From: Pteria penguin
Taxonomy: Eukaryota; Mollusca; Bivalvia; Pterioida; Pteriidae
Direction of reading: 5' to 3'
Assembly: GCA_035048485.1 (NCBI GenBank)
Contig: CM068586.1
Span: 28,352,349-28,416,348, forward strand
DNA: 64,000 nt
The first letter of the stretch is position 1, and each line of letters opens with the position of its first letter. Below the pieces are notes generated by a model that had not been told where the DNA came from, made no database searches, and saw nothing but the letters and a program-made list of their open reading frames with translations. The position numbers and the translations under genes are program-made. This document shows positions 11,696 to 22,568 of the stretch, in pieces.

Positions 11696-11900
11696 CTATC
11701 TTGCATGTTGACATAAATAAGTAGCATGTTGACATAAATAAGTTGCATGGTAACATAAATGTCATATGTGGGCATAAAACAAACATTATTTATTGCTTTT
11801 ATTTCCTTATTTATATCTTGCATGTTGACATAATTATCTTGCATGTTGACATAATTATCTTGCATGTTGGCATAGATAAGTTACATGTCAACATAACCGG
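11696..11900. repeat. Minisatellite, ~21-23-bp unit
   Basis: Seven or more variants of GCATGTTGACATAAATAAGT occur in two blocks (11699-11780 and 11816-11900) separated by unrelated sequence. The two copies at 11820-11855 are nearly identical. Confidence 0.75.
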
Positions 11901-11999
11901 TAGGACAGTAACTCGCATGTAGATGGCAGATGTATGCCACCATAAAAAGGTAATATTATCGGCATTTTGGGGGTTGGAATCTACGAAAGCCGAATAGAG

Positions 12000-12265
12000 T
12001 CACTAAGAAAAAATATATCGAGATCTTTTATCGTTATCTCGAAATAACAAACACGTCAGTTCAAGAAAATCTTTCCTAGTTGTTTTGAGATAATTAACTC
12101 GTTATTTCGAGATAATTTAAAACTCGTTATTTCGGGATCTCCTCTTATAAAAACATAATATCTCAAAATAACGGGTAAATTATCTCGAAGTAACGAGTTT
12201 TAAATTTTTTCAAAATGTATAACGAGTAAACATATTGAGATAACGAGAAGACATCTTGAGTTTTT
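12000..12265. repeat. Cluster of TTATTTCGAGATAA-type palindromes
   Basis: At least seven copies in both orientations of the motif CGTTATTTCGAGATAA lie within 265 bp. They would fold into several alternative hairpins. Confidence 0.65.
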
Positions 12266-12514
12266 CTGCTGCACATGGACGCCGACAACGCCATTCTGTC
12301 CCGACGAGCTAAGAAGCGGTTCCATTGAGCTACAAACGCCTTTGAAACGAGATAAAAAGGTATTTCGTTAAGATAAAATTCGTTCCCTCCAAATAAAATA
12401 AAGAGTAGTACGTGTCACCTCTATGTCACCTAAAACATCTTAAAATTGTCTTTTATGAATTGACAAAACACACAGACGTCGCTCAATGAGCTACAGACAA
12501 ACATACCTTTTCAG

Positions 12515-12722
12515 TTATAAAAGGGGAAAACTGGCTATGGGTGAAACCTTGCTATATGAGGGGGGAAATCGTACTATAAAACGGGGGAAAAGCTACTATA
12601 TAGTATGATTTCCCCGGGGGAAAAGCCACTATATAGCCAGTTTTCCGGGGGAAATCCCACTATATAGCTGGTTTTCCGGGGGGAAAACTGGCTAGGGGGA
12701 AATTTAAGGCCACTATATGACA
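12515..12722 (-). repeat. Ginger1 right terminal inverted repeat
   Basis: It is the reverse complement of the left end and terminates in TATATGACA directly before CCGG (12723-12726). It carries the same alternating GGGGAAAACTGGCTATATAG sub-motifs. Confidence 0.85.
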
Positions 12723-12726
12723 CCGG

Positions 12727-13604
12727 CTTATTGCTAAATTATTTTACTTAATTTCATCGGATGAAAAGCCCAGACTCCTACATGTACCACACAATTCGGT
12801 TTATTTGCGGTATTTTAGCCCGATATGTAGATACATTTAACTTAGTATTACCGCTCACCATATTAATAAAACAAGAACTCGATCTATATGTATATCCGGT
12901 CAACTCCATGTGCATGTATATTTACATTTTGTTCTATACATGTACATCTACTGGTATATTTTCTACATTACAAGCCAAAACAATTCAATTACTTTACTCA
13001 TGTCTCTGCTTTATTCTTAAAATTCATACCAAATAGGATACAAATACTAGTGACTCAATTAATAAAGGCATATATATCTACAAAAACCAACACAATCCCC
13101 GGGCGCACCTTTCTTTCCCCGGGCTGCCCCAGGCTATTTTTAGCACGACCCCATTTGAAAAACCAGGGGTTTTAACCTGCGCCTGTATATATTGCACCCT
13201 TGTTGTCATACCAAGCGTAAGCTATAGTGCGATTAAATAAATACTCTGACGAAGAGGACTGCACTGGAATGGAAGAAGGAGCTAGGAGAAGAAGAAGAAG
13301 AAACCGGTTAAAAGTTTATTTCTACTGCACTGCTACTACTACTACTGTTTGGGTGCGGCAGTAATCCGCATATATCTACATGTACTATGTAGTGTTGACT
13401 TGAATATTCATTCTTACAATGCCAGTAATCATGATTTCTTTTCAATAGACCTCTTTCATATTATTTTCTTCTCACATTAAATTTCCAACACATGATGTTT
13501 TACCACTCAAAATTGCGTTATACTATTGTAAAGTAACGATCAAAGCATTAATGTCGTAATGAAAATTCCGACAAAACGTAGCTACATCATACAATTTCTA
13601 ATCG
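12727..13604. other. Intergenic DNA, no gene seen
   Basis: AT-rich sequence with short GAA and CTA repeats at 13290-13345. Nothing recognised. Confidence 0.4.
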
Positions 13605-16135
13605 GATTCTTCTTCTTCTTCTTCTTCTCTAGTAGAGTAGTAATCCTTCTGGATTGTTGATATACTCTAGCGCGTGTCAGTGAAAACAAGGAGCTTCCTC
13701 CATTAAAAGGTTAAAACTACTTGTACAGGCGAGTGAAGGTCTATTCCTGGGAGGTCAACCTAAGCCCGGGAACGGTGCTTAGTCTGGTGTAAAGATGATG
13801 GATAAATCCAAACCACAAGTCCAAAAATCATGAAACCATAGGACATACAAAATCAGTGAAAACGAAAAACAAATGGAAAATAACAAAATATGTCTACTTG
13901 AAGAGCATATGTGAACCCCTGTGGTGGAGTGAGATCAGGTGAGATCAGGTTGCCTTGAAGTCCTCTAGTGATATAACTGACTTCACCTCCTCTGGAGTTC
14001 CAGTCCCTGATGGATCTTGGGAAGAAGGAATGCTGATATATATCCTTCTTTGCTCTGATTTGTTTCAGGTTCCTGCTCCCTCTGGTGCGTGAGTCCCCTG
14101 ATGTGTAGTACTCGTCTGGAATGATGTCTATGAGTCGGTGGGTAATCTTATAGCACATAACTAGCCTATTCTTTGTGTGGCGTGATTGGAGTGATTCCCA
14201 TCCAAGCTGGTCCATGAGGTTACTTACACATCCGGGTGAGGTGTCGGTGTAGCAGTTGAAAACAAATCTGGCAGCCCTTCTCTGTACTCCCTTTATGCCT
14301 TTGGTAGGTGTTACTTGATGAGGGTCCCAGACGGATGACGCATATTCAAGTATTGGCCTTACTAACGCTGCGTAGGTAGTGACCTTGACATGTGGTGTGG
14401 AGCGTCCTAGGTTCCTCCTGAGAAAGCCCAGTGTGCGGTAAGCCTTGTTGGTGCTGTTTTCTATATGCTCGTTCCATCTGAGAGAGTTGCTCACTGTACC
14501 TCCGAGGCATTTCCCATTGTTTACAACCCCTAGAGTGTGGCCATATGGAGTATATTTGGTGTCAATTGGCTTCTTTCTTCCTGTTACCCTGATGACAGTA
14601 CACTTTGAGGGATGAAAGCTCCCACTCATCTGCCATCTCTTCTCTCACTCTTCTAGCCGGTCAAGATCATGTTGGAGCTCTGTAGCATCCTGATGGTTCC
14701 TTATTTTCCTGTCATCGGCGAAGAGTCTGACATCAGAGGATGACGTTTCTGACATGTCATTAATGTAAGACAAAAAGAGTAGCGGGCCGAGTACAGTGCC
14801 CTGGGGCACCCCGGCGACCACCTCGAGAGGATCAGATGTATGGCCTTCTAGAACTACAGACTTGACAAGAAATAGTGTGTTGCCTCTAACTCCGTAATAC
14901 TCGAGCTTGTGGAGGAGTCTGTTGTGGGGGACCTTGTCAAAGGCCTTGACAAAGTCTAGCAGAATGATGTCTGTCTGATGGCCTTCTTCGATATTCCTTG
15001 CCATGCTGTCGATGGTTATGAGTAACTGTGATTCGCACGATCTTCGTGAGCGAAATCCATGTTGCTCATCGTATAGCACGCTATGGTGGTCAAAGTGCCT
15101 CATGATTGAATTGTGTACTATGTGTTCCAGCAGTTTACATACTATTGAAGTCAAGGAGAGGCCTATAATTGGATGCCACATGTTTTTCACCTTTTTTTGT
15201 AGATTGGTACTTCATTCGCTTTCCTCCATTCACCCGGAACAGTTCCTGTGTCGAGAGAGTACTGGTATAGGTGAGTGAGGTAAGGCGATAGGCTATCTGC
15301 TGTACATGTGTTCTTCAGAATGAATGCAGGGATCTCACCCGGCCCTGTAGCTTTGAATGACTTAATGCCCTTAAGCAGCTTTGTAACGCCATTCTGTGTT
15401 ACCACTATGCTGTGCATTGATGGATAAGGGCCACATCCCTTCTCGTGCATGTTGGAGAGATCCTCCTTGATGAAGACAGACTGGAGTTGCTGGTTCAGTA
15501 TGGTAGCTTTGGCAAATGGTTCACTGTGTAGGAAGCCATCGTTGTTCTTGAGAGCTGCTATTCCAGACGAGTCCTGTTTTCGGCTACGAATGTAGGATCA
15601 AAAGCGCTTAGGCTGGGTGTGAAGGTCATCACTGACTACTTCTCTCATGTGAGATGAATGGGCCTGTCTGCTTTCCCTCTGTAAATCTGCTTTTAGCCGT
15701 TTGTAGCGTCTCCAGTCTTTAGGAACATTAGATCTTTTCGCTGTGGTATAGGCTCTCTGTTTCTTGTTACTTAGCCTGCGGAGTGTGGTGTTCATCCATG
15801 GGTGACTGTGTCTTGCCAGTGTTCGTTTTGTTGGTACAGGTACATGCTTATCTACAGATGTTCCGAGTATGCTCTTAAAGTCCTGCTACATTTCATTGAT
15901 ATTTTGGTGTTCCTTGTCCAAGAATGTAGGCTGGTTATCCATCAGATGTTGATTGATGGCGTTAATATTAGCCTTTTTCTATAGTTTAATAGTTCGACGT
16001 ACTGGTTTTGGTCGGTAGAGTGCATTGGTCATATCAATGAGTAGAACATCATGATCACTGTTTCCTAATGGTGGTAGTGTCTTGCATCTGTCAATACAAC
16101 TGGGATGGCTAGTGACACAGAGTTATTTCCTATTT
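13605..16135 (-). mobile_element. CR1/Jockey-group non-LTR retrotransposon, 5'-truncated
   Basis: Read on the minus strand, it starts inside the endonuclease C-terminus: SHPSCIDRC and SDHDVLLIDM near 16055-16110. It continues through a linker (about 15450-15900) into a reverse transcriptase with YRP-type motif, [26 protein letters not shown] and the catalytic FADD (about 14725). It ends with the C-terminal region RPILEYASSVWDP and SFFPRSIRDWNS characteristic of CR1-like elements. The 3' UTR runs to a (GAA)n tail at about 13607-13628; microsatellite tails are typical of this clade. The missing 5' half fits incomplete target-primed reverse transcription. Confidence 0.85.
13853..15984 (-). pseudogene. 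LINE ORF2 remnant (endonuclease end, reverse transcriptase, C-terminal domain)
   Basis: Frames 15598-15795, 15187-15450, 14645-15190 and 13853-14629 are successive pieces of one protein. At 14645 a TGA replaces a Trp codon between RLEE and EKRWQMS; both sides are in the same frame. Near 15190 an A-run indel and a second shift break the frame just before the [11 protein letters not shown] motif. Two stops interrupt the linker (about 15885 and 15980). It is a dead copy with catalytic FADD still readable. Confidence 0.8.
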
Positions 16136-16139
16136 GAAT

Positions 16140-17593
16140 CTGATGTAAAGCAATGGGAGATACCGCAATTAACTGCGGTCCTAATATTTAGGGAGGAAAT
16201 AAAACATATTCCCTCAAAAATGACGTAAAAAACAATGGTACGTTATTGTGTATTGTGACGTCATAAATTGAGGTTGCTAACTTCAATCGATGTTACTAAC
16301 TGATAGTATACAAGCACCGCCTAACGGACGGTACCTCCCATTATGACGTCATCAAATTCTATAGAAACCGATCTAAAAGTCAGGGAAATGATAGTCTACA
16401 AATGACGTTTTCATATGAAATTCATGACGCCACAATTGTTTTACGTCAGATACCGTCCCAAATGGGAAATAATGAGTCAGGATATGTGTATATGTATGTG
16501 TAAATATATTAGTTACGAAATGATTCCCAAACTTTCAACAATTATTGTTATTCTTCTCTCCCCCCCCCCTCCTTCTCCTCCTCTTCTTGATATTGGCGTT
16601 TCATTTTCAAGAAACAACCCATACGAAATCTACGAAATCACATAAGAAATTTTTGTGAATTCTTACCTGACAATTCCTCATGTGCATTTTAACATGCAAA
16701 TTAGGAAAATTCCTCCCAGGAAAGTTGAACCTTATGTGAGATCTCACATGAGAAAATCTTTTCAGTATTAATCAGTGTGTGTTGGGTAAGGAAATCTCAT
16801 GTGAGGAATTGTTTTTACCCTAATAGTATTTAAATCACAAACTATAAATATGTTATGTACCCAAAAATTTCGGGATCGTTCTGATAAGTAATCATTAGAG
16901 AAAGGAATTCCCCTAAGCTGCTAGAAAGGAAAGTACAGATAAAAGAAGTAAAAGAGCAAAATTACAACTATACTTTTTCCAAGAATATGGTTGATTAATT
17001 GGATATACAGACTTTAAGACTTACTAAGATGGCAAGATTTCATGATCAGTAGATCGGCAAATATCTTAGAACTAAAAGATGAACATCATGCATTTCAAAT
17101 TTTACTGTTTTTGGCAACTTTTGCTGGTAAGAAATACTCACGTGACTCAAGTGTACCGTAACTTGACTAATGTTTGTTTGCCATGGTCAAGGATATGTTC
17201 CTTGTTGAGGCTAATTCCCAGCTAATTTGTTTGTTTGTTTCCTGGCTTTTATAATGTGAATCTGCTAGTTGTAGTTTTTCTTGTTAAAACTTAGTCCTAT
17301 AAATATGACTTTGCTGACAAGGGCGAGGTCATATCGGTGGGGTCTTTACTCTTTATAGCAAATGTGTTGCAGACGAAAAATTCTTGCACAGCACTTTTAA
17401 GCTCGGAATTGGTTTAAATGATGTTTAGTTATTTTAATCCTTACCTTATGAATGTCACATATTCTGTTAATTCAGGTTTAAACAAGGATAAATATCTCAT
17501 ATTGTCTGTTAAAACAATGTTTTGAATACAAAACTGAATTTGTAAAATTTTTTCAAAATTCTAGTAAAACTAATATATGTACGTTCACCTATG
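16140..17593. other. Intergenic DNA with a possible small foldback at 16135-16360
   Basis: GAATCTGATG...AATGGGAGATACCG near 16137-16165 faces CGGTACCTCCCATTATGACG near 16328-16347, suggesting a ~225-bp inverted-end element containing two TGACGTCA sites (about 16258 and 16345). The rest to 17593 has no recognisable gene; a C-rich tract lies at 16560-16570. Confidence 0.35.
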
Positions 17594-17598
17594 CTTAA

Positions 17599-18502
17599 CA
17601 GTGATCGGGAAGGCAAATAGGATCAATGGGACTATGGCCCCTCTTGCTGGCGACTCGATGGGCCATTTTCAATTTCTATGGGCCATCTCATTTTTTCAAT
17701 GAACCATTTTAGCATGTTTTTGGGGGGGTTTTTTTGGTGCACAAAATTGAATCAGACACTTCCAAATTACTAAGTTTGTGAATACAGAATAATACAAAAC
17801 AACAGAAACAGTAAACAACTAGATGCAAATGCATTGTTTTTACCATTAGCTACACATACTTTACAAAACATTTTATTGTTGGAAAGGTATAGCCAAGGCA
17901 ATATCTTCAACCAGCGATCATGCAATGTTCTTTTACGATCGTGGCCTTGGGCAGGGTCAGGTATATCGCCATCACCCTCATCAAGCTCAGATATTTCGGT
18001 AGGTCCGGATGGAGCATCTCCCGCATTTTTGTCGGGAGGTAGTGTACTTGACTGATGGGAGAAGAAACTTAGCTTCGGTTGCTTAGGGTCCGGTTTTGGA
18101 ACTTTTTTGGGTGGCATTTTTGTGCACTGAAGGTCACACTACAATATCGTTCGGTACTAAGCATGTTTTGAATCTCCCCGCACTGAAGAGTTTATTTTAT
18201 TTGAGAGAGCAAATTTGATTGAATTATGCATGAATCGATCATTGACCAATCGGATAAACTCGTTTCCATCGGATATGATAAGATGAACAAAATGACGAAA
18301 CCGATAACGGACTTCGAAGTTTGGTAGTCCTACGAGATCGACACGAAGGCTGACTGTTCATGAGCTTGATATGCCGACTTGAATGTCACACTATCTCAGA
18401 TTTTCGTAATGCGCACCTGGGCGCACCGAGGAGATAGTTTAATGTGCCATTTACCGTCGGAATGGGACTATGGCGCAGGGCGCGTTGCCTTCCCGATCAC
18501 TG
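17599..18502 (-). mobile_element. hAT-like element, 904 bp, 5-bp CTTAA target duplication
   Basis: The ends are CAGTGATCGGGAAGGCAA at the left and its exact reverse complement at the right. CTTAA flanks both sides (17594-17598 and 18503-18507). CAGTG-type ends fit hAT; a 5-bp duplication fits the hAT5 subgroup rather than the usual 8 bp. The inner inverted repeat continues with GGGACTATGG on both sides. Only an N-terminal zinc-finger exon survives inside, so it is non-autonomous. Confidence 0.8.
17840..18117 (-). pseudogene. hAT-type transposase N-terminal exon with zinc-finger remnant
   Basis: From the ATG at 18117: a basic/proline-rich start (MPPKKVPKPDPKQPKLSFF), an acidic linker (about residues 45-57), then RTLHDRWLKILPWL and MFCKVCVANGKNNAFA. 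The last part resembles the TTF/BED-like finger found at the start of ZNF862/KIAA1586-type hAT-derived proteins. The similarity ends near residue 97, where an exon end is plausible, and the frame stops at 17770. The catalytic RNase-H-like domain and dimerisation domain are absent. Confidence 0.6.
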
Positions 18503-18507
18503 CTTAA

Positions 18508-19103
18508 GTTGCAACTGACAGTTCTGAAAGAAATTAAATAGGTGAAATGAAGTATAAAATGACTTGCTTATTGTTTAATATAATTAATAGATTAATCAAT
18601 GAGTAAGTAATAGATCAGATAAATCTACAATCTATTCATTTTGTGAAATTCAGTCTGTAAATTATATGCTCATTTTAGTTCTGAATGTGTTCTCGGCATT
18701 TTTTTTTATCTATATTTGATTTTTCTCAAAATTAAGTGAACTTAAAAAACATATTATTACAATTATTGTACATTTTGGATTATTTTTCGATATTTCAAGG
18801 TAAGTGTTAGTTAGTGTAAAGTTTGAGCTGTGTAATTCATGTTGCATTTTAGCTGGCAACCTCTTTTTATTTGCATACACCCCCATGTTTCTTCCACCCT
18901 AAACCGCTGAGGAAAGAACTACATGTAATGGCAGGCACTACCGACAAGACTCTGTTCCGAACAGCAAGTGATTAAGAGGAACGGAGTCTTGCATTGCAGG
19001 ACTAGTTAAAGCTGAATTCTGTTTTACTGGGCATCTACCATAACGTACACTGTGGTAAATTTACATTTTGAATACTCTTAATTACTAATAGTAGAGATTC
19101 GAG
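18508..19103. other. AT-rich intergenic DNA, nothing recognised
   Basis: No open frame of note and no clear repeat boundaries. Confidence 0.4.
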
Positions 19104-19112
19104 TTTACTTTT

Positions 19113-19354
19113 TTTAAACTTTATTTATTTTACAACGATTAAGAAACAAGTTAACAACTTATATAATTCTTGCTTGTTGGCACAGATCTTGGCATAAGGG
19201 TGTCGTTTTTTGTGGGAGGAAACCAGAGTACTCAGAGAAAACCCACGAAGCCAGGTTGGTGACAGCCCTACCATCTCACGTACCACACCGGGAATCGAAC
19301 CCGGGTCGCATTGGTTAGAAGCGAGCATGCTACCAACTGCGCTACCTGGCCCCC
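19113..19354 (-). repeat. tRNA-derived SINE with 9-bp target duplication
   Basis: Read on the minus strand it begins GGGGCCAGGTAGCGCAGTTG (A box), followed by GGTTCGATTCC (B box). A body containing GGGTTTTCTCTGAGTACTC and GGTTTCCTCCCACA follows, then an A-rich tail. TTTACTTTT flanks both sides (19104-19112 and 19355-19363). The acceptor arm does not pair, so this is a SINE, not a functional tRNA gene. The body resembles a conserved central SINE core, stated from memory only. Confidence 0.85.
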
Positions 19355-19363
19355 TTTACTTTT

Positions 19364-20497
19364 GTCTCAAATGATAATGCAGAAGGCATATATTTTTTAA
19401 ATACTATTGTAAATATATAAGTATCAGCATTTGAATTCACTGGAGAGGTAATATTACATACCGGTAGATGTGATACTGTTTTTTTTTTGGGGGGGGGGGG
19501 GGGGGGTTCTCACTCTAGGCAATAATGATTTTAAGACAAGAGATTGAAAAATAAGAATTTACTTAGAAACTCAGAAGATAAATCTCCAGGTATACCCCAT
19601 GCAAAGTAATATGTCTGAATTATCTCAGAGTTTGTGGATATGTCCCATTAGTCCTTGACCACAATTTTGAAAACAAGAATAAAAAGATAAGTTTTTTTGT
19701 TCTTATTGTTGGTTTGGTTTTTTTTTTTGTTTTTTTTTTGTTTTTTGGTTTTTTTTTTATTGTTTTGGTTTTAGAAGATTTTGATTGATATTACAATCTT
19801 TTCCGAAAACTCACTAGCCCCAATGCCAGAAGCCATGGCACCTGATCCCTGTGACCTCTTAACTGTCTGCTGTTTTAACAAGGGTCCAATTGGTTACTTG
19901 TGTTATATTTATATTTATAGATATGTATTGTCATGTTCTTTGGACTTTCAGGTGTGGAAATTGGATCAGATTTGCATATTTTTACTCTTGAAATAACCTG
20001 ACTGGCAATAAAGTAAAATATTGGTGTCTTAGTGAAAAAAATCAAAAAATGACAAATTGACCTTTTTAGTTACTGATCTCATATTTCATTCCATGCCGGA
20101 CAATTTGCTGTAAAAATCTGCATCATTTTACTCTGACATCACTGCTAGCTTTTATGTCATTATGAAATTTTCGGCAAAAAGTAGCATGTCTTGTACAGGG
20201 CCCATTACTTCATGTAAAATGGGAAAAAAACATCTATTGTCAATGAAGTGCTTTTAAATATGCAAAATTCATGCCATATGACAAGTTTTAAAATGGGTGC
20301 TACTAAACAGAGTGCACCAGAGTACACTAGGTTTTATTTAATTATTGCATGCTATTGATTGAAATAGTTTAGTAATAAGCAATATATGTATTATATGAAA
20401 GTTTAAACCATTCGGAAGCATTTTTGTGATTAAATGAAATATGAGACATAGGCATGATAAAGAAGTCATGCTGAATCCCGATATTTTGAATACATAT
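19364..20497. other. Intergenic DNA with homopolymer tracts
   Basis: It contains T and G runs at 19481-19506 and a T-rich tract at 19720-19760. No gene is recognised. Confidence 0.4.
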
Positions 20498-20695
20498 AAA
20501 TTCCATTGGATTCAATCCAGGATCTAAATTATTAATGTAATTATGGGTTGTTGCACTTGTATTAAATAAATTGCTGTGGATACTATATATATATAAAAAA
20601 AATGCAGTATCCACAGCAATTTATTTAACACAAGTGTAACAACCCATAATTACATAAATACTTTGGATCGATCTGGATTGAAACCAATGGAATTT
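20498..20695. mobile_element. Foldback MITE, ~88-bp arms
   Basis: Left arm 20498-20584 and right arm 20606-20695 are reverse complements with few mismatches. They share TAATTATGGGTTGTT and AATAAATTGCTGTGGATAC around an AT loop. The ends TAAATTCCATTGG / CCAATGGAATTTA are bordered by TA, suggesting a TA-inserting (Tc1/mariner-type) MITE. Confidence 0.75.
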
Positions 20696-20698
20696 ATA

Positions 20699-21295
20699 AT
20701 ACCATGAAGTACTTATATTTCCTACACCTATCATCAGAGTTTGATCATACTTCACCAAAACATTATTTAGGTGAAGGAATTTTAGACAAAGGTCATTCAA
20801 GGTCATTTCTGAAAGGTTAAGGTCACTTACTAACTATGACTTAAAGTACCATGCAGTACTTATATCTCCTACACCTTTCATCAGAATGTGATCATACTTC
20901 ACCAAAATATTATTTAGGTTAAGGGCTTTTAGACAAAGGTCACTCAAGGTCTTTTCTGAAAGGTCAAGGTCACTTATTAACTATGACTTAAAGTACCATG
21001 AAGTACATGTACTTATATCTCCTACACCTTTAATCAGAAGTTGATCATTCTTCACCAAAAATGTTATCTAAGTTAAAGGTGTTTGGATAAAGGCATTCAA
21101 GGTCATTTCAGAAAGATCAAGGTCACTTATTAACTATGAATTAAAGTACCATGAAGTACTTATATCTCCTACACCTCTCATCAGAATTTTATCATACTTC
21201 ACCAAAAGGTTTTTAGGTGAAGAGCTTTTGAACAAAGGTCACTCAAAGTCATTTCTGAAAGGTCATGGTTACAATAAACAGTTTTATTTCATAGC
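20699..21295. repeat. Tandem array, ~147-153-bp unit, four copies
   Basis: ACCATGAAGTACTTATATCTCC starts, with variation, at 20701, 20848, 20995 and 21148. Each unit carries AAGGTCAAGGTCACTTA. A fifth copy is too diverged to delimit. Confidence 0.85.
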
Positions 21296-22568
21296 TAATC
21301 AAGGTCAAGCTTACTCATTTTAGTCTCAATTCGATATCCAAATGGTACATTGAGATTTGAAATCATTATTAGTTTAAAATACTATGATTTCCTATATATT
21401 GAGTTATTCATTTCTTTCATTATTACTGTGCTTCTTGGAACATCCATCACTGATTGGTTTTTGTTTGTTTGGTTTTTTTTTCACATATAAATATACTAGT
21501 CATCAATTTCCTGCATTATAAGTGTAACTTTCGTTCAGGGAGCATCCATCAGTTTTACTGATACTCTTGTTTATGACCAGAGGGTTCATTTGTAGCCATC
21601 ATTTTCATGACCAGATGTTTCATTTGGTGCCATCACATTGTGACCTTGACCTTGCACTTTGACCTACTTTCAAAAACATTTTCTTTGGCTATATCTTTTC
21701 AATCATTAAAGATAGGGCTTTGATTTTTCACATGTAAATTCCTTATGACTAGAACCTACATTTGGTACCATCACTTTTTTGCTCATGACCTTGACCTTAT
21801 ACCTTCACCTACTGGGTATTTTTCAAAAACTGTACTCGGCTATATCTTTTCATCCATTAGAGATGGCACTATGATATTTTACATGTAGATTCCCTATGAC
21901 CAGACATTTCATTTGGTGCCATCACTTTTAACTGGTGGCCTTGACCTTAGACCTTCACATACTTTTCAAAAACTTTAATTTTAGCTGCATCTTTTCAACC
22001 ATTATGGATTGGGCTTTGATATTTCACATGTCCTTATGACAAGAACATTCATGTGGTGCCATTTCTTTTGGTCTTGGACTTTGACATTCTTGTTAAAAAC
22101 TTTATTCAGGGTTTTATCGTTTGGACCACTAGAGATAGGGCATTTATATTTATGCTCCCCTTCAAAAAGGAGGGACATATTGTTTTGCTGCTGTCAGTCG
22201 TTTGGTGCATCTGTTGGTCAGCTGGTCCATTTACAGTTTCCGCTCATTATCTCTGGAACCAATAAAGATTTTGAATTGATATTTGGTATACAGATACATC
22301 ACCAGGATATCTAGGTCATGTTCAAACTTGGTTATCGTTTGATAATTTTTGTTATAGTTATCCCCCTTGGACTTAGAAAATTTCTTAAAATTAGCAGTTT
22401 CCGCTCATTAATTTGATATTCTGCATACAGATACATCTTAAGTATATCTAGGTCAAGTTCAAATTTGCTTATTGTTCAATAATTTTTGTCAGAGTTATCC
22501 CCCTTGGACTTAGAAAATTTCTTAAAATTAGCAGTTTCTGCACATTATCTCTGTAACCAAAAAAGATA

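Larger units (their letters stand above)
10318..12514. other. Ginger1 3' interior filled with nested repeats
   Basis: No coding sequence is recognised. Contents from left to right: AT-rich DNA to about 10840; a GC-richer block ending in (TAG)n at about 11131-11146, possibly a LINE 3' end; a segment starting TGTATTAACG and ending CCGTGACA (11152-11531) with a TATA-like TGTATATATAC; a minisatellite; and clustered TTATCTCGAAATAAC-type palindromes. Confidence 0.45.
6380..12722 (+). mobile_element. Ginger1 DNA transposon, 6343 bp, decayed
   Basis: Ginger1 elements are cut-and-paste DNA transposons with a Gypsy-integrase-like transposase, TIRs of tens to a few hundred bp, CCGG or CCGT target duplications and often a C-terminal OTU or Ulp1 protease. 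All of these are visible here. CCGG lies at 6376-6379 and 12723-12726. The ends read TGTTGTAGAGTGGCC at the left and TGTCATATAGTGGCC at the right (inward). The inverted repeats extend about 210-245 bp. The interior carries integrase core, GPYF motif and OTU domain in order on the plus strand (8638-10317). The gene has frameshifts and a nonsense codon, so this copy is not autonomous. The N-terminal third of the transposase was not recognised, and the long interior holds nested repeats. Confidence 0.9.

Noticed and set aside
19282..19354. Functional tRNA gene
   Set aside because: A and B boxes are present but the acceptor arm does not pair and a SINE body and A-rich tail follow.
20760..21290. 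Nuclear-receptor response elements (AAGGTCA half-sites)
   Set aside because: They recur because they are part of the tandem repeat unit; no nearby gene suggests a regulatory role.
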